50,391 nt of DNA, taken from the IMG/VR virus record IMGVR_UViG_3300035698_005926, positions 1 to 50,391 of that record; one strand, written 5' to 3'. This stretch comes from a virus. The notes below the pieces were generated by a model. That model saw only the letters and a program-made list of their open reading frames with translations, searched no databases and was not told the origin of the DNA. The translations under genes and the position numbers were made by a program. Positions 26,870 to 34,872 of this stretch are shown one piece after another; position 1 is the first letter of the stretch; each line of letters starts with the position of its first letter.

Positions 26870-27429
26870 CAAATTAATCCTGTGTTAAAAAATTCTTTAA
26901 ACGCGCCAACAAAAAACCCGCCCATTGAGGCTGATGCTACGGCGATAACAACCCAATATTTAACCAAAAAATCCACGGCCTTTATCGTCCACGTCTGGGA
27001 GGATAGTTCCGATCCTAATATTTTTGCGTTCTGCGCCGAAAGCAATGCCCCTTTCTCGTCCAACATAATCCTCGATACAAAAAACTGAAATTCTCCCTCG
27101 TGAGATAGTGGCGCTCTTGAAACCAAAAGCACGACATCTGCTTTTCTTCCGTTCGAGAAATCGTATTTCTTCGGTAAAAGATAGAAGTCGATCAAGCCAT
27201 CTATGACCATTTGTGCATTTTTTTCGTCCAATTCCCTTAGTCCGGGAGGCGTTATATCTTGAAATCTTTTTCCAATCAAATCCGCAGGGGTGACACCCAA
27301 TAATTTGCAAAACTGTGGGTTTGCAGAACGAAATGTAAAGTCTTGATTTACTATCGCCATACCTGCAAAACTCGGATGCCAAGATGCCTTCCATGCTAAT
27401 GCCCTCTCACTGTTCGTAAGTCTATCCAA
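26869..27429 (-). CDS. PAS-domain protein with C-terminal membrane segment, in holin position
   Basis: A 186-residue protein. Residues about 18-130 read as a PAS/S-box sensor domain: FAGMAIVNQDFTFRSANPQF, LLGVTPADLIGKRFQDIT, then a YDFSNGRKADV strand and FQFFVSRIMLDEKG. Residues 158-177 form a single hydrophobic segment (KYWVVIAVASASMGGFFVGAF). No kinase, GGDEF or helix-turn-helix output domain is present. It is the first gene of the lysis cassette, coupled to the SAR endolysin by TGATG, where a holin or antiholin normally sits. Start is TTG at 27429 after a GGGGGGGA stretch. Function as a sensory holin or antiholin is an inference. Confidence 0.7.
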   Translation of the reverse strand: MDRLTNSERALAWKASWHPSFAGMAIVNQDFTFRSANPQFCKLLGVTPADLIGKRFQDITPPGLRELDEKNAQMVIDGLIDFYLLPKKYDFSNGRKADVVLLVSRAPLSHEGEFQFFVSRIMLDEKGALLSAQNAKILGSELSSQTWTIKAVDFLVKYWVVIAVASASMGGFFVGAFKEFFNTGLI

Positions 27430-27515
27430 TGCACAATCCCCCCCATCGTGCTGTTATAAAAATTAAAACGCCGATATCTAGCAAACAACGATATCAATGT
27501 TTTTTGATAATCACG
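27430..27515 (-). promoter_or_regulatory. short intergenic region upstream of lysis cassette with paired GATATC sites
   Basis: These 86 bases separate the lysis genes from the preceding gene. Two copies of CGATATC lie at about 27471 and 27489, and each contains the palindrome GATATC; the region is AT-rich. This could be an operator or promoter controlling lysis. No convincing -35/-10 pair with 17-nt spacing was found, so the call is tentative. Confidence 0.3.
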
Positions 27516-27950
27516 TTAATCAATAATAATCTTAGCAAGATCCTTAATATTATCAATATTACTCATATCAATGTTTTCAGGAAGGTTTCTTAGCCTGTCC
27601 CGTTCAGAATTAAAATCTTCACCATATTTCCGTTTATCAAGCTCTTTTAATCTGTTGTCTCTTGCCCGACGAATATTATTCATTTGTATTTCTTTTGCTC
27701 GATCTATATCAACTTCGACAACGCCATTCTTGAGAGTCAAGGCATCCCTAAACCCCATAAGGTCAGGTAAAGAATCAACGATCACCCATTCAACGCATTT
27801 TGTTTTTTGAGCCTTCTCGCCTTTAGAGAATACTTTGGGTGCATCTTCCCACTTCTTAATAAGATCCAATGTATCTTTCTCACGCCATCTATCATTAATA
27901 TTTACAATAGAAATACCATTATCTTCTCTTTTTAAAATTAAGTGCTTCAT
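27516..27950 (-). CDS. hypothetical protein (144 aa)
   Basis: A 144-residue charged protein, start MKHLILKREDNG. The C-terminal half is helical and basic/acidic (AKEIQMNNIRRARDNRLKEL), resembling the segment found in phage tail-fibre assembly or fibre-end proteins that read R-x-x-R-x-x-x-L-x-x-x-D. It lies 2 nt after the fibre gene at 27953 and probably belongs to it functionally, as a chaperone or tip. No firm family. Confidence 0.5.
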   Translation of the reverse strand: MKHLILKREDNGISIVNINDRWREKDTLDLIKKWEDAPKVFSKGEKAQKTKCVEWVIVDSLPDLMGFRDALTLKNGVVEVDIDRAKEIQMNNIRRARDNRLKELDKRKYGEDFNSERDRLRNLPENIDMSNIDNIKDLAKIIID

Positions 27951-27952
27951 AT

Positions 27953-29092
27953 TTATTGCTCCCCAAAAGCTGCTATCATTACAGGATCATAATCCAAAAC
28001 TGACACGGCATTATTAACATCGACACATTGGAACTGCGCTGACCCAACGGCGCGACTCTCTGGAACAAGAGTGACAACGCCATAATCTGTACCAGATGTG
28101 CTGGTCATTCCAACACAAACGTAGTTGGTGTTAGCGAAATCAGTGCCCCATGTCAAAGTAAATAGCCCTGTCCCATCATCAACCAATCCTGAGACATTGA
28201 AGTTATTATCAAGAGCCGCCGTTCCTGTCATATCGACATCTGCCCATGCCCTCGCCCCAACAACGGACTCTGATATTTTAGCATCGACTTGAACATAAGT
28301 ATAATAATCTGCGGAATCTTCTGTTGCTATCGTTCCAAGTGTGTCAAGCGTGGTATCAATCTCGTCTACCGCACCCTGAACTTCTGTTGCTGAAAGCCCA
28401 GAAGTTGTATTGCTATATGAAATGGCTGTGGCTGCCGGTGCTGCTGCTGTGGTCATATCTTGAAACGCTGCACCATCCCAATATCTCCATACGGATGATG
28501 TTGTGTTAAAATAAATAGCGCCCTGAGAAAGAGCATCGCCATCATTATCTGTCGCTGGATCAGATGCCTTAACGCCCAAATGCCTATCGTCAAACGTATC
28601 ATACACAACCGACACCGCCGCTTCCGAAGCCGCTGCGTTTGTTTCGGACACACCTGCCGATACATTTGAATTGAACGCTGATACATTTGAATTGAACGCT
28701 GATACAGAATACGCCAATGCAGACGCATCATAAATCTTACAGTTTGCCTCTGCTGAAATACTGTTCAGGTAGTAAAAATTACCGTTTGTATTCGGCAAAG
28801 AAAATTCAATAGGGCTTTGTTTTATTTTCCGAATAGAACGCTCTGTGCGATCTGTAATTCCTGAAATCGTTGCAACAGTATCATCTTCAACCCAACAGGC
28901 AGACGATAGCTTACCATCAGTATCTAATGTTTGCGGATTTTCGCGCTCAAGAGATCCGCTCGACGCTTGATATACAGTCGTTTTAACGCCCGTATTCCCC
29001 CCATTTTCACTCGCTTGATAAAATGTGACGACTGCGCTCGCAAGTGGTTTTTGTATAATACCAAACTCAGATATTTTAACTCTAGTAGCCAT
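27953..29092 (-). CDS. tail fibre protein
   Basis: Start chosen at MATRVKISEFG (29092), preceded by AAAGGATACAGACGAA; the longer frame to 29131 would overlap the adaptor gene further. 379 residues. The N-terminal segment ends in RENPQTLDTDGKLSSACW, the attachment module shared with two other appendage genes. Residues about 145-165 carry the short repeat SAFNSNV twice plus a third partial copy, a typical fibre-shaft feature. The C-terminal part is beta-rich. Probably a fibre anchored to the tail hub. Confidence 0.65.
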   Translation of the reverse strand: MATRVKISEFGIIQKPLASAVVTFYQASENGGNTGVKTTVYQASSGSLERENPQTLDTDGKLSSACWVEDDTVATISGITDRTERSIRKIKQSPIEFSLPNTNGNFYYLNSISAEANCKIYDASALAYSVSAFNSNVSAFNSNVSAGVSETNAAASEAAVSVVYDTFDDRHLGVKASDPATDNDGDALSQGAIYFNTTSSVWRYWDGAAFQDMTTAAAPAATAISYSNTTSGLSATEVQGAVDEIDTTLDTLGTIATEDSADYYTYVQVDAKISESVVGARAWADVDMTGTAALDNNFNVSGLVDDGTGLFTLTWGTDFANTNYVCVGMTSTSGTDYGVVTLVPESRAVGSAQFQCVDVNNAVSVLDYDPVMIAAFGEQ

Positions 29093-29849
29093 TTCGTCTG
29101 TATCCTTTACGTGTAGTATAGTTTCCGTCATAAGAACCTACGCTCATGTCCACTGGCTCGGTCACTGGTGGCTGTGGTGATGTACCTTTACCATCATATG
29201 CCAGTAAACAATCTTCAAGTTTCGTCGCATCGTCCTCAAGGCGTTTTAATTCACCTTCTGACAATCTTCTAACAGGCCCACACCCAATCTCATAGGATAG
29301 GCGTTTTGTAATCCAGAGATACCAAGGTGGACGAAGAAGAATATCTTCATCACCGATACCTCCTTTATCAATATTATTGTGATAAGTTTGGACACGAACA
29401 CGAAGAACTAAGCCAGCATCTTCTTCCGTTGAGGTCGGTGTTGGGTAAACTTTCAAGACCATATCACGATCTTTGGTGCAGGTTGCACGAGTTGGCTTTC
29501 CTGTATCCGTAAGATTTTCATACATTGCTTGGTTTTCGTACTGGAAGTCTAAAGGATCGACACTTCCATTTGCATCAACAATGAAAGCAGAAAACACATG
29601 AGATACGCCGCGCTCTTCGGAATAATCAGGTAAAGGATAATCTCCTATTCCAGCTTCAAGAGGTATTTCAAATATTTGCCAAAACCCAGCCAAAGGACTC
29701 ACCCCTGACTTATAGTTCAAAATCATTTCCAACCATTGCATGGAATCTTTAAGCTCGCCCGGATCAGGCTGTGATTGAGAAGCAGGAAACGCCCCGATAG
29801 TTTTCAGGGCATTTTCTGCAATAACTTTAGCCGTTTGTATTGTTGGCAT
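29082..29849 (-). CDS. head-to-tail adaptor, P22 gp4-like
   Basis: A 255-residue protein. The N-terminal helices (AENALKTIGAFPA, LKDSMQWLEMIL) match the start of P22 gp4-type tail accessory factors and related adaptors that bind beneath the portal. A beta-rich middle (FEIPLEAGIGDYPLP) and a second helical stretch (WYLWITKRLSYEIGCG) follow, and the tail is Gly/Tyr-rich. The order capsid, adaptor, fibre is consistent. It overlaps the fibre start by 11 nt. The adaptor role is likely; equivalence with gp4 is moderate. Confidence 0.55.
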   Translation of the reverse strand: MPTIQTAKVIAENALKTIGAFPASQSQPDPGELKDSMQWLEMILNYKSGVSPLAGFWQIFEIPLEAGIGDYPLPDYSEERGVSHVFSAFIVDANGSVDPLDFQYENQAMYENLTDTGKPTRATCTKDRDMVLKVYPTPTSTEEDAGLVLRVRVQTYHNNIDKGGIGDEDILLRPPWYLWITKRLSYEIGCGPVRRLSEGELKRLEDDATKLEDCLLAYDGKGTSPQPPVTEPVDMSVGSYDGNYTTRKGYRRNGY

Positions 29850-29859
29850 TTATTATTCT

Positions 29860-30666
29860 CTATTTTAGAGGGTTCTGGTCAATATATCTTTGAACGTCAC
29901 CTTTTTTGATATTACCTTTAACACCTGTTCCGACAACATCATTGAGATTGACACCGTTCCCAACAGCAAGCGCCATGGCTTCATCGGTTGCACTCTTTAC
30001 TTCTTTTAGTGTGAATGTCTCAACTTCACCAGACAACGCCTCTGTGCCCTCTGAAACTTCCGCAGCCACATCAACAGCAAGCGCCATGGCTTCTGCATCA
30101 GTCTGTGGCTCTATATGATTAACATTGACACTTTTGGTTTGTGGCTGCGTTTCAGGATCTATTTCAATCGTGCTTTTAAACTCAGGAATACCATTTGACA
30201 ATTTCTTTGGCTCTTGAACGGCAACAACAGGTTGCTCTCCCTCATCTTCGAACTCATCATCAACCAAAACTGGTGGCTTGCCGATAAGGAATGATACAAC
30301 AAGGCCACGCTCATCTTCAGCCGCATCAAGATAAATCTCACCGCCAGTACGCTGCGCTGCACGAATCCTTAATGACGATGTTGTAAGCTCTGTGTACTTC
30401 GCAATACACTGGTCAGAATCAATACTTGAAGAAATGTTAAGGTCAACAGGCTTCTGAACTTCTATTTCAACACCTCTAGAATCAGATACCGTAAATCCTT
30501 CTTTCATAAATTTAAGGGCAATTCTCAGTGGAAGGATTGTTTCTTTCCCGTATTCAAACGGGATAACTTGCAACAATCCATCAATCATAACTTCATGACT
30601 GCGAACACCGCCACCGTCAATAGCGCTACTATCTACGACTAACATCATTTTCTCTGTACTATTCAT
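29860..30666 (-). CDS. virion-region protein with C-terminal E3-binding-like (PSBD) domain
   Basis: A 268-residue protein, start MNSTEKMMLVV after AAAGGAAAATACA. Residues 1-140 are mixed alpha/beta, 140-220 acidic and Pro-rich. The last roughly 45 residues match the peripheral subunit-binding (E3-binding) fold of 2-oxoacid dehydrogenase E2 enzymes: ATDEAMALAVGNGVNL, VVGTGVKGNIKKGDVQRYI. In those enzymes the domain docks E1 or E3. Here it may act as a small protein-docking tag. A second EAMALAV lies about 35 residues earlier and reflects a 22-bp direct DNA repeat (29961-29982 and 30072-30093). Confidence 0.6.
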   Translation of the reverse strand: MNSTEKMMLVVDSSAIDGGGVRSHEVMIDGLLQVIPFEYGKETILPLRIALKFMKEGFTVSDSRGVEIEVQKPVDLNISSSIDSDQCIAKYTELTTSSLRIRAAQRTGGEIYLDAAEDERGLVVSFLIGKPPVLVDDEFEDEGEQPVVAVQEPKKLSNGIPEFKSTIEIDPETQPQTKSVNVNHIEPQTDAEAMALAVDVAAEVSEGTEALSGEVETFTLKEVKSATDEAMALAVGNGVNLNDVVGTGVKGNIKKGDVQRYIDQNPLK

Positions 30667-30695
30667 TGTATTTTCCTTTTGCAAAAGAGTTCTTT

Positions 30696-30725
30696 AAAAG
30701 CAAGCCGAGACATTCCCAGCTTGCT
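30696..30725 (-). terminator. intrinsic terminator-like hairpin
   Basis: On the - strand AGCAAGCTGGGA and TCTCGGCTTGCT can pair over 12 positions (including G-U pairs) around a 3-nt loop, followed by TTT. It lies between the 30742 gene and the PSBD gene, so it can reduce transcription past the capsid segment. Confidence 0.6.
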
Positions 30726-30741
30726 CATGAATAACTCTATA

Positions 30742-31512
30742 TTAAAGGCTAGATACTGGCAACTGAACAGGAATGCGAATAAAACCTGTCGCCGTGTCTG
30801 AACCCGCTGTCAACGTGTATGAGATAGACTTTGCAGTACCATTACACACATGAACACGCTCAAGCGATGTACCAACGTCTGTCGCTGCATCTGTTCCCGC
30901 TACAAAGGCATTCAAAAGAACCCCAAGAGTAGTTGAAGATAGATATGCCTCATTGTCTCCAACAGTCACCGCATTTGCAGCAATAACAAGACCCAACACT
31001 CCAACCGAACCAACGGCAATGAACCCGTCAGCATCACCACCACTTTCAGATGATAAAATACCAACACCAATGGTTTCTGTTGCGTCAATCGCTACCACTT
31101 CAAGACCCATCCCTTGATACAGAACGCCCATATTTTCAAAAAGATCAATACCAGTCTCGGTTTCAGTCGCAGCAGTCGTGTCGGCAATGTCAAAAGGAAT
31201 TATCATTGTGGTATATGCGGGTGACGTATCAATTAAGATACTTGAGTCACCTGAAGCACTGACATTTTTCACTATGGCGAAATGACCTGTTGGTGACTGA
31301 ATGTATAAATCCAATGCGCCTACGCTGTCACCGACATAAAATTCAAAATGTCCGTTGGTTAATGCTAATGGGTTGGACAATGCCGCACCATCTACATCTG
31401 TTAAAGTCGCTTTTGCAGTACCGCCGTTGGCTGTCACATAGACAACACCACCAGCACTTGCAATCATCGCTCCGGTATTGAAGCTTTTTAGTTGGCTATT
31501 AAACTTTCTCAT
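30742..31512 (-). CDS. putative capsid decoration / beta-sandwich virion protein
   Basis: A 256-residue protein, start MRKFNSQLKSFNTGAM, rich in Gly, Ala, Thr and Val with a strongly beta pattern (GGVVYVTANGGTAKATL, NPLALTNGHFEFYVGDS). It is directly downstream of the major capsid gene and is flanked by terminator-like hairpins on both sides, the usual place and abundance class for decoration or head-fibre proteins. No enzymatic motif seen. The decoration role is inferred from position and composition. Confidence 0.55.
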   Translation of the reverse strand: MRKFNSQLKSFNTGAMIASAGGVVYVTANGGTAKATLTDVDGAALSNPLALTNGHFEFYVGDSVGALDLYIQSPTGHFAIVKNVSASGDSSILIDTSPAYTTMIIPFDIADTTAATETETGIDLFENMGVLYQGMGLEVVAIDATETIGVGILSSESGGDADGFIAVGSVGVLGLVIAANAVTVGDNEAYLSSTTLGVLLNAFVAGTDAATDVGTSLERVHVCNGTAKSISYTLTAGSDTATGFIRIPVQLPVSSL

Positions 31513-31529
31513 AGCTATTTTCTCCTAAT

Positions 31530-31567
31530 AAAAGAATTAAAGGGATAGCCGTGTCTCTACGGCTATC
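31530..31567 (-). terminator. intrinsic terminator after major capsid gene
   Basis: GATAGCCGT and ACGGCTATC (31544-31567) form a perfect 9-bp stem with a 6-nt loop. On the - strand it is followed by CCCTTTAATTCTTTT. It lies 18 nt past the capsid stop. Confidence 0.75.
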
Positions 31568-31585
31568 TAGTTATTTACACAAAGA

Positions 31586-32695
31586 TTACTGTGCCGCCGC
31601 TGTTTTCACAGCAACAGTGCCATAATCTTGTGACGCTGCCGCAGAAGCAGTTGGCTTGAACTGTGGCTTCAATAGACCAAACATTTGCTGATAACCGATG
31701 CCGGGCTTACGTCCGTAATCGTTGATATCACCTTCTAGCCATTCACCGCCGCCAAGGGTAGATATACCCATAGCACCAGCACCCATCAAGATCGCTTGTG
31801 CGCCCTCAACAGTCTGACCAGAACCCCACTTGTCAGTACCAGAAATCAAGCCAGTTGTATTGATAACCTTGCGGTGCTCGTACAAAATAAGCCCATCGAC
31901 TGTAGCAAGAGAGTTGTTGAACAGCTTGTTCTTTGATCCACGCTCACCTGCGCCCTGTAAAGCAGCCTTGTACTCGGTATCTTGAACCAAGTCACGGCGT
32001 TGCTCGGTTGAGATAACCATCGCGTAATACTCTTTACCACCTTGACGGATCGGACGAATACCTTGGCGTGACGCATATGCCTTCGCATTTACGCAAACTG
32101 CCCAAGACATTTTGTCAGATGCCGTAAGTGTAGCTTCGGATGTCGCACTTCCCGCATATTTAATACGGTTAGATGAAGGTGCAGCTACATCAGAAGCGAA
32201 AGCCAATGCCGGTAACTGTGATGTACCACGGGTTGAAAGGTCGGTTTTAAGCGTATAAGCACGACCTGAAACAGTGAGGAACATAAGTTCGTCAATCTTA
32301 TCAGGAAGCCAGAAACCAAGCTTGTTTTTAGCTTGCTCACGGAAACGAATTACCGTTGCCTGTTCAGCCATTGTACCCTTTGATTTAACAGCATGTGCCA
32401 AGCAATCAATAACGATCTCTTGAGAGTCGTTGACCATTTGCTCTTCTTCACCATTCAAATCATTGTCACCAGCTACACCATCTCCTTCAAGATCGTTCAC
32501 AAGCTGCATGATACAACGATCACCTCGGGTTGTTTTTGTTAATTCAGTAACACGATGTACTGGTGTATTTCCGTTATTTCCAACGAATCCGTTGCTCATC
32601 CAAAAACTTTCGTCACGGAATTGCAACCAGATTTTCGTAGACCAAACTTTTTTTCTTGAGGCACTAAGGCCACCAAAGTCAGTTAATGCAGTCAT
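31586..32695 (-). CDS. major capsid protein, N4 gp56 family
   Basis: A 369-residue protein with the signature of the N4 gp56 capsid family: SRKKVWSTKIWLQFRDESFW near the N-terminus, TRGDRCIMQLVNDLEGDGV, GDNDLNGEEEQMV, and an alpha segment KSKGTMAEQATVIRFREQAK followed by KLGFWLPDKIDELMF. This is an HK97-fold capsid subunit. It follows the scaffold gene and precedes a strong terminator, in keeping with high expression. The start has AGTAGGAGAAGATCTT upstream. Confidence 0.85.
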   Translation of the reverse strand: MTALTDFGGLSASRKKVWSTKIWLQFRDESFWMSNGFVGNNGNTPVHRVTELTKTTRGDRCIMQLVNDLEGDGVAGDNDLNGEEEQMVNDSQEIVIDCLAHAVKSKGTMAEQATVIRFREQAKNKLGFWLPDKIDELMFLTVSGRAYTLKTDLSTRGTSQLPALAFASDVAAPSSNRIKYAGSATSEATLTASDKMSWAVCVNAKAYASRQGIRPIRQGGKEYYAMVISTEQRRDLVQDTEYKAALQGAGERGSKNKLFNNSLATVDGLILYEHRKVINTTGLISGTDKWGSGQTVEGAQAILMGAGAMGISTLGGGEWLEGDINDYGRKPGIGYQQMFGLLKPQFKPTASAAASQDYGTVAVKTAAAQ

Positions 32696-32711
32696 AAGAT
32701 CTTCTCCTACT

Positions 32712-32725
32712 GAAGCTTTCGCTTC
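32712..32725 (-). promoter_or_regulatory. small GAAA-tetraloop hairpin upstream of capsid start
   Basis: On the - strand GAAGC-GAAA-GCTTC forms a 5-bp stem with a GNRA tetraloop in the 41-nt gap between scaffold and capsid genes, just ahead of the ribosome site AGGAGAAG. It may stabilise or tune the capsid message. Confidence 0.4.
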
Positions 32726-32736
32726 GGGTTGATGTT

Positions 32737-33870
32737 TTAACCCAATGCTCTCTGAACAAGTTGTGGTGCTTTTTCTATAAGGTCTGCGAGTGCATCATCA
32801 TCCATACTTAGGATATCAGCTTCGGTTAGCTCATTTGTAGTACCAGTTCCCATACCAGAGATAGAGGGCGGTTGAGATTCGGCTAAATCAAGTTTACGTC
32901 CACGTTCTATTGCCGCTTCCGTAGCTGTCTTTTTGCCTATGTTAGTTTGACTTTCACTCGCCTTCTGACTTGGGGCTTGATAGCCTTCAGGGAATGCACC
33001 GTACAGATTTTGTATTGTATCTGCCGTGTACTTATCCGATAAAAAAGCCTTTTCGTTAATTATCGCCATTCGAGTTTGTGCAGAATTATCTTTCAAATCC
33101 ACACCCCTCTTGGAAAGATTAGCTAAAGCCTGATTTTTAATGCTATCCCATATCAAAGTTGAATCTGGGTGAGCATCAATGACCTGTACGTTAGGATGAG
33201 ACTTTGCTAGCTCGATTGCCTGATTATCAATGTACTCCGCTTGCTGTTGAGCATTTAGAGCCTGATCGGTATCATTCTTGCTTTCTTCTCTGATCTGTTG
33301 AAATCTCTTGTTTTCAAGCTGATCGGATAAAGCTCGAATAGCTCTGTCAATTTCGATTTGTGCCCTAGTCATTTCAACTGAGGAAAGTTCACCATCATCA
33401 TACTTTTCAGCAAGTTCGAGTTTCTTTGCCTCTGCTTCTTCGATTTCAGCACCAATCTTATCGACTTCAGTTTCTTCCTGACCTGTATCCTTCGGGGCTT
33501 CTTGATCATCTTTGGGCTGTGATGTTTTATTCATCATAGATTCAAGAGTTTCAATCCGTCCTTGTTGATAACCAAGTTGGTCACGTAACAAATCACGTTC
33601 GGATAAAACTTCATCAAACCTTGGCTTCGGAATCATTTTGGATTCTTGCGCTTCTGGCTTGTCCCCGTTGTTTTCCGGCTCTGATTTCTCTTTGCCTTCT
33701 ACTTTCAGGGCATCTTCTTCTTGATTTGAGGCATCTTCTTCATCTATGATTTTTTGGAGTTCGTCCAAATTTTCAAGCATGTCGTCATACCCTTCAATGA
33801 TTTCATCTGCTTCATTACCAATAATAAGATCTTCGTTCTTACCTTCGTCAGTTTTTGTCGTGTCAGTCAT
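32737..33870 (-). CDS. capsid scaffold protein
   Basis: A 377-residue, very acidic, helical protein, start MTDTTKTDEGKNEDL. Coiled-coil-like stretches (EEAEAKKLELAEKYDDGELS, IEIDRAIRALSDQLENKRF) and the absence of Cys and hydrophobic cores are typical of podovirus scaffolds. It is encoded immediately upstream of the gp56-like capsid gene, the standard scaffold-capsid order. The first part (residues 1-90) is almost purely Glu/Asp/Lys/Asn. Function assigned from composition and context. Confidence 0.75.
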   Translation of the reverse strand: MTDTTKTDEGKNEDLIIGNEADEIIEGYDDMLENLDELQKIIDEEDASNQEEDALKVEGKEKSEPENNGDKPEAQESKMIPKPRFDEVLSERDLLRDQLGYQQGRIETLESMMNKTSQPKDDQEAPKDTGQEETEVDKIGAEIEEAEAKKLELAEKYDDGELSSVEMTRAQIEIDRAIRALSDQLENKRFQQIREESKNDTDQALNAQQQAEYIDNQAIELAKSHPNVQVIDAHPDSTLIWDSIKNQALANLSKRGVDLKDNSAQTRMAIINEKAFLSDKYTADTIQNLYGAFPEGYQAPSQKASESQTNIGKKTATEAAIERGRKLDLAESQPPSISGMGTGTTNELTEADILSMDDDALADLIEKAPQLVQRALG

Positions 33871-33989
33871 TCTATGTCTCTCTTTCGCGTGACGTTGCGG
33901 ATACGCCCGAACCCCGGCGGCGGGTGCATGTGTATCGCCACATACAGCGGAATCGTTTTTAGCCTGTACGACAGGAGGGAACTGGACGC
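33871..33989 (-). promoter_or_regulatory. GC-rich structured leader of scaffold-capsid operon
   Basis: No gene is seen here. The - strand leader is distinctly GC-richer than its surroundings and holds several inverted repeats: CCTGT-CGT-ACAGG, TGTATGTG-GCGATA-CACATGCA (8 bp, one G-U) and a CCCGCCGCCGGGG stretch, before GAAAGAGAGACATAGA and the scaffold ATG. A TTGCGT...TACAGG pair with 17-nt spacing is a weak promoter candidate. It could be a translational control element or a processed 5' leader. Confidence 0.4.
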
Positions 33990-34023
33990 AAAAAAAGCCG
34001 CAGATGAGATCTCTCTCACTTGC
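33990..34023 (-). terminator. intrinsic terminator between portal segment and scaffold
   Basis: On the - strand an imperfect stem forms between GCAAGTGAGA and TCTCATCTGC around GAGA, followed by GGC and seven T (33990-33996). It ends the terminase-portal transcription unit and implies a separate start for the scaffold and capsid genes. Confidence 0.65.
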
Positions 34024-34066
34024 AGCTTGGTTATTCCAATACCGTTAATTTAATATTGCTTGTTTT

Positions 34067-34234
34067 TTATGGTGTTGTCAAATGGCTTGAGTCTTGATCT
34101 TCGTACTTATCGGATATTTCCATTTTAATGTGGCTACACTTCCCAGCCTGAAAAGTGATGGTAAAGCTGCCATAAAACTTAGGATTAAGCCTTTCGAGTA
34201 TCTTTGATATAGCCCATTGAAGCCGTTTATCCAT
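34067..34234 (-). CDS. small protein resembling DUF2292-type proteins
   Basis: A 55-residue frame starting MDKRLQWAISKILERLN, only 2 nt after the preceding stop. The middle, FYGSFTITFQAGKCSHIKME, fits the pattern of DUF2292-like small proteins (F/Y-G-S-x-T-I-x-x-Q-x-G-K). Such proteins are found in phages and bacteria and are of unknown function. Operon spacing and a clear protein-like pattern support it as real. Confidence 0.6.
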   Translation of the reverse strand: MDKRLQWAISKILERLNPKFYGSFTITFQAGKCSHIKMEISDKYEDQDSSHLTTP

Positions 34235-34236
34235 AC

Positions 34237-34791
34237 TTATTTCAGCGCCGATAGCGCAGCCTTTGTTTGATCTTCTTCTTTGAGAAGCATATCCTTCTTC
34301 ATCCGTTCAGGAGAATACACCTCTTTCCACTTGTCGTATGAATTATTGGCCATTTCCATGTAATACTCAACTCCGTTACCTAATTGAGTCTTAATATCCA
34401 TGTCAGACTCCATGGTGAAGTGCGGATCACCATCTTCATCAAGCCAAAGCATAAATAGACGATACCAGCAATTACCTTCGCCCGTGAGGGCTTCATAGGT
34501 TGTCGGGGGATGCGTAAAGCCAACAATCCATAATCCATCAAAACCGCACTCTTTTTGCAATCTTGTCTGAATATCCTTTGCAAAGTTTTTCTGAACATCA
34601 TGTGGATCAACGTCCATTATGCCTGTGACGTAGTTCTTGAGTTCAACAACATCGATCTTGGTATCGGCTTGAGGCACTAAAGCCCAATACAAAGGCTTTT
34701 GAGAAACGCCATGTCCGCACTCAAATTCAGCTTCAATATTAAGGCGTTCTTTGATTACGGGTGATTCCCATAGGTTATTTGGTAGCTCCAT
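34237..34791 (-). CDS. hypothetical protein in portal-scaffold interval (184 aa)
   Basis: A 184-residue soluble protein, start MELPNNLWESPVIKERLN, with AGAAGGATTTAAC upstream. It is rich in aromatic and acidic residues (GNCWYRLFMLWLDEDGDPHF) and ends in a charged helix. It lies between the portal and scaffold genes, where phages often encode proteases or head-assembly accessories, but no protease motif is visible. Function unknown. Confidence 0.6.
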   Translation of the reverse strand: MELPNNLWESPVIKERLNIEAEFECGHGVSQKPLYWALVPQADTKIDVVELKNYVTGIMDVDPHDVQKNFAKDIQTRLQKECGFDGLWIVGFTHPPTTYEALTGEGNCWYRLFMLWLDEDGDPHFTMESDMDIKTQLGNGVEYYMEMANNSYDKWKEVYSPERMKKDMLLKEEDQTKAALSALK

Positions 34792-34831
34792 GTTAAATCC
34801 TTCTATCGTTAATAAATATCACCAAGTCTTG

Positions 34832-34872
34832 AAAACATTAAGGGGCTGCTTAAATAAGATTAAAGCTGCCCC
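34832..34872 (-). terminator. terminator or attenuator hairpin after portal segment
   Basis: On the - strand GGGGCAGCTTTAAT and ATTTAAGCAGCCCC pair with two internal mismatches around CTT, giving about 12 paired positions, followed by TTAATGTTTT. The upstream arm lies within a 24-codon open frame (34850-34924), so ribosome position could influence the hairpin. Confidence 0.6.

Noticed and set aside
33754-34053. 99-codon + strand frame between scaffold and portal segment
   Set aside because: It runs antisense through the scaffold start, a terminator and a GC-rich leader; composition is that of structured DNA rather than protein, and it has no + strand partner genes.
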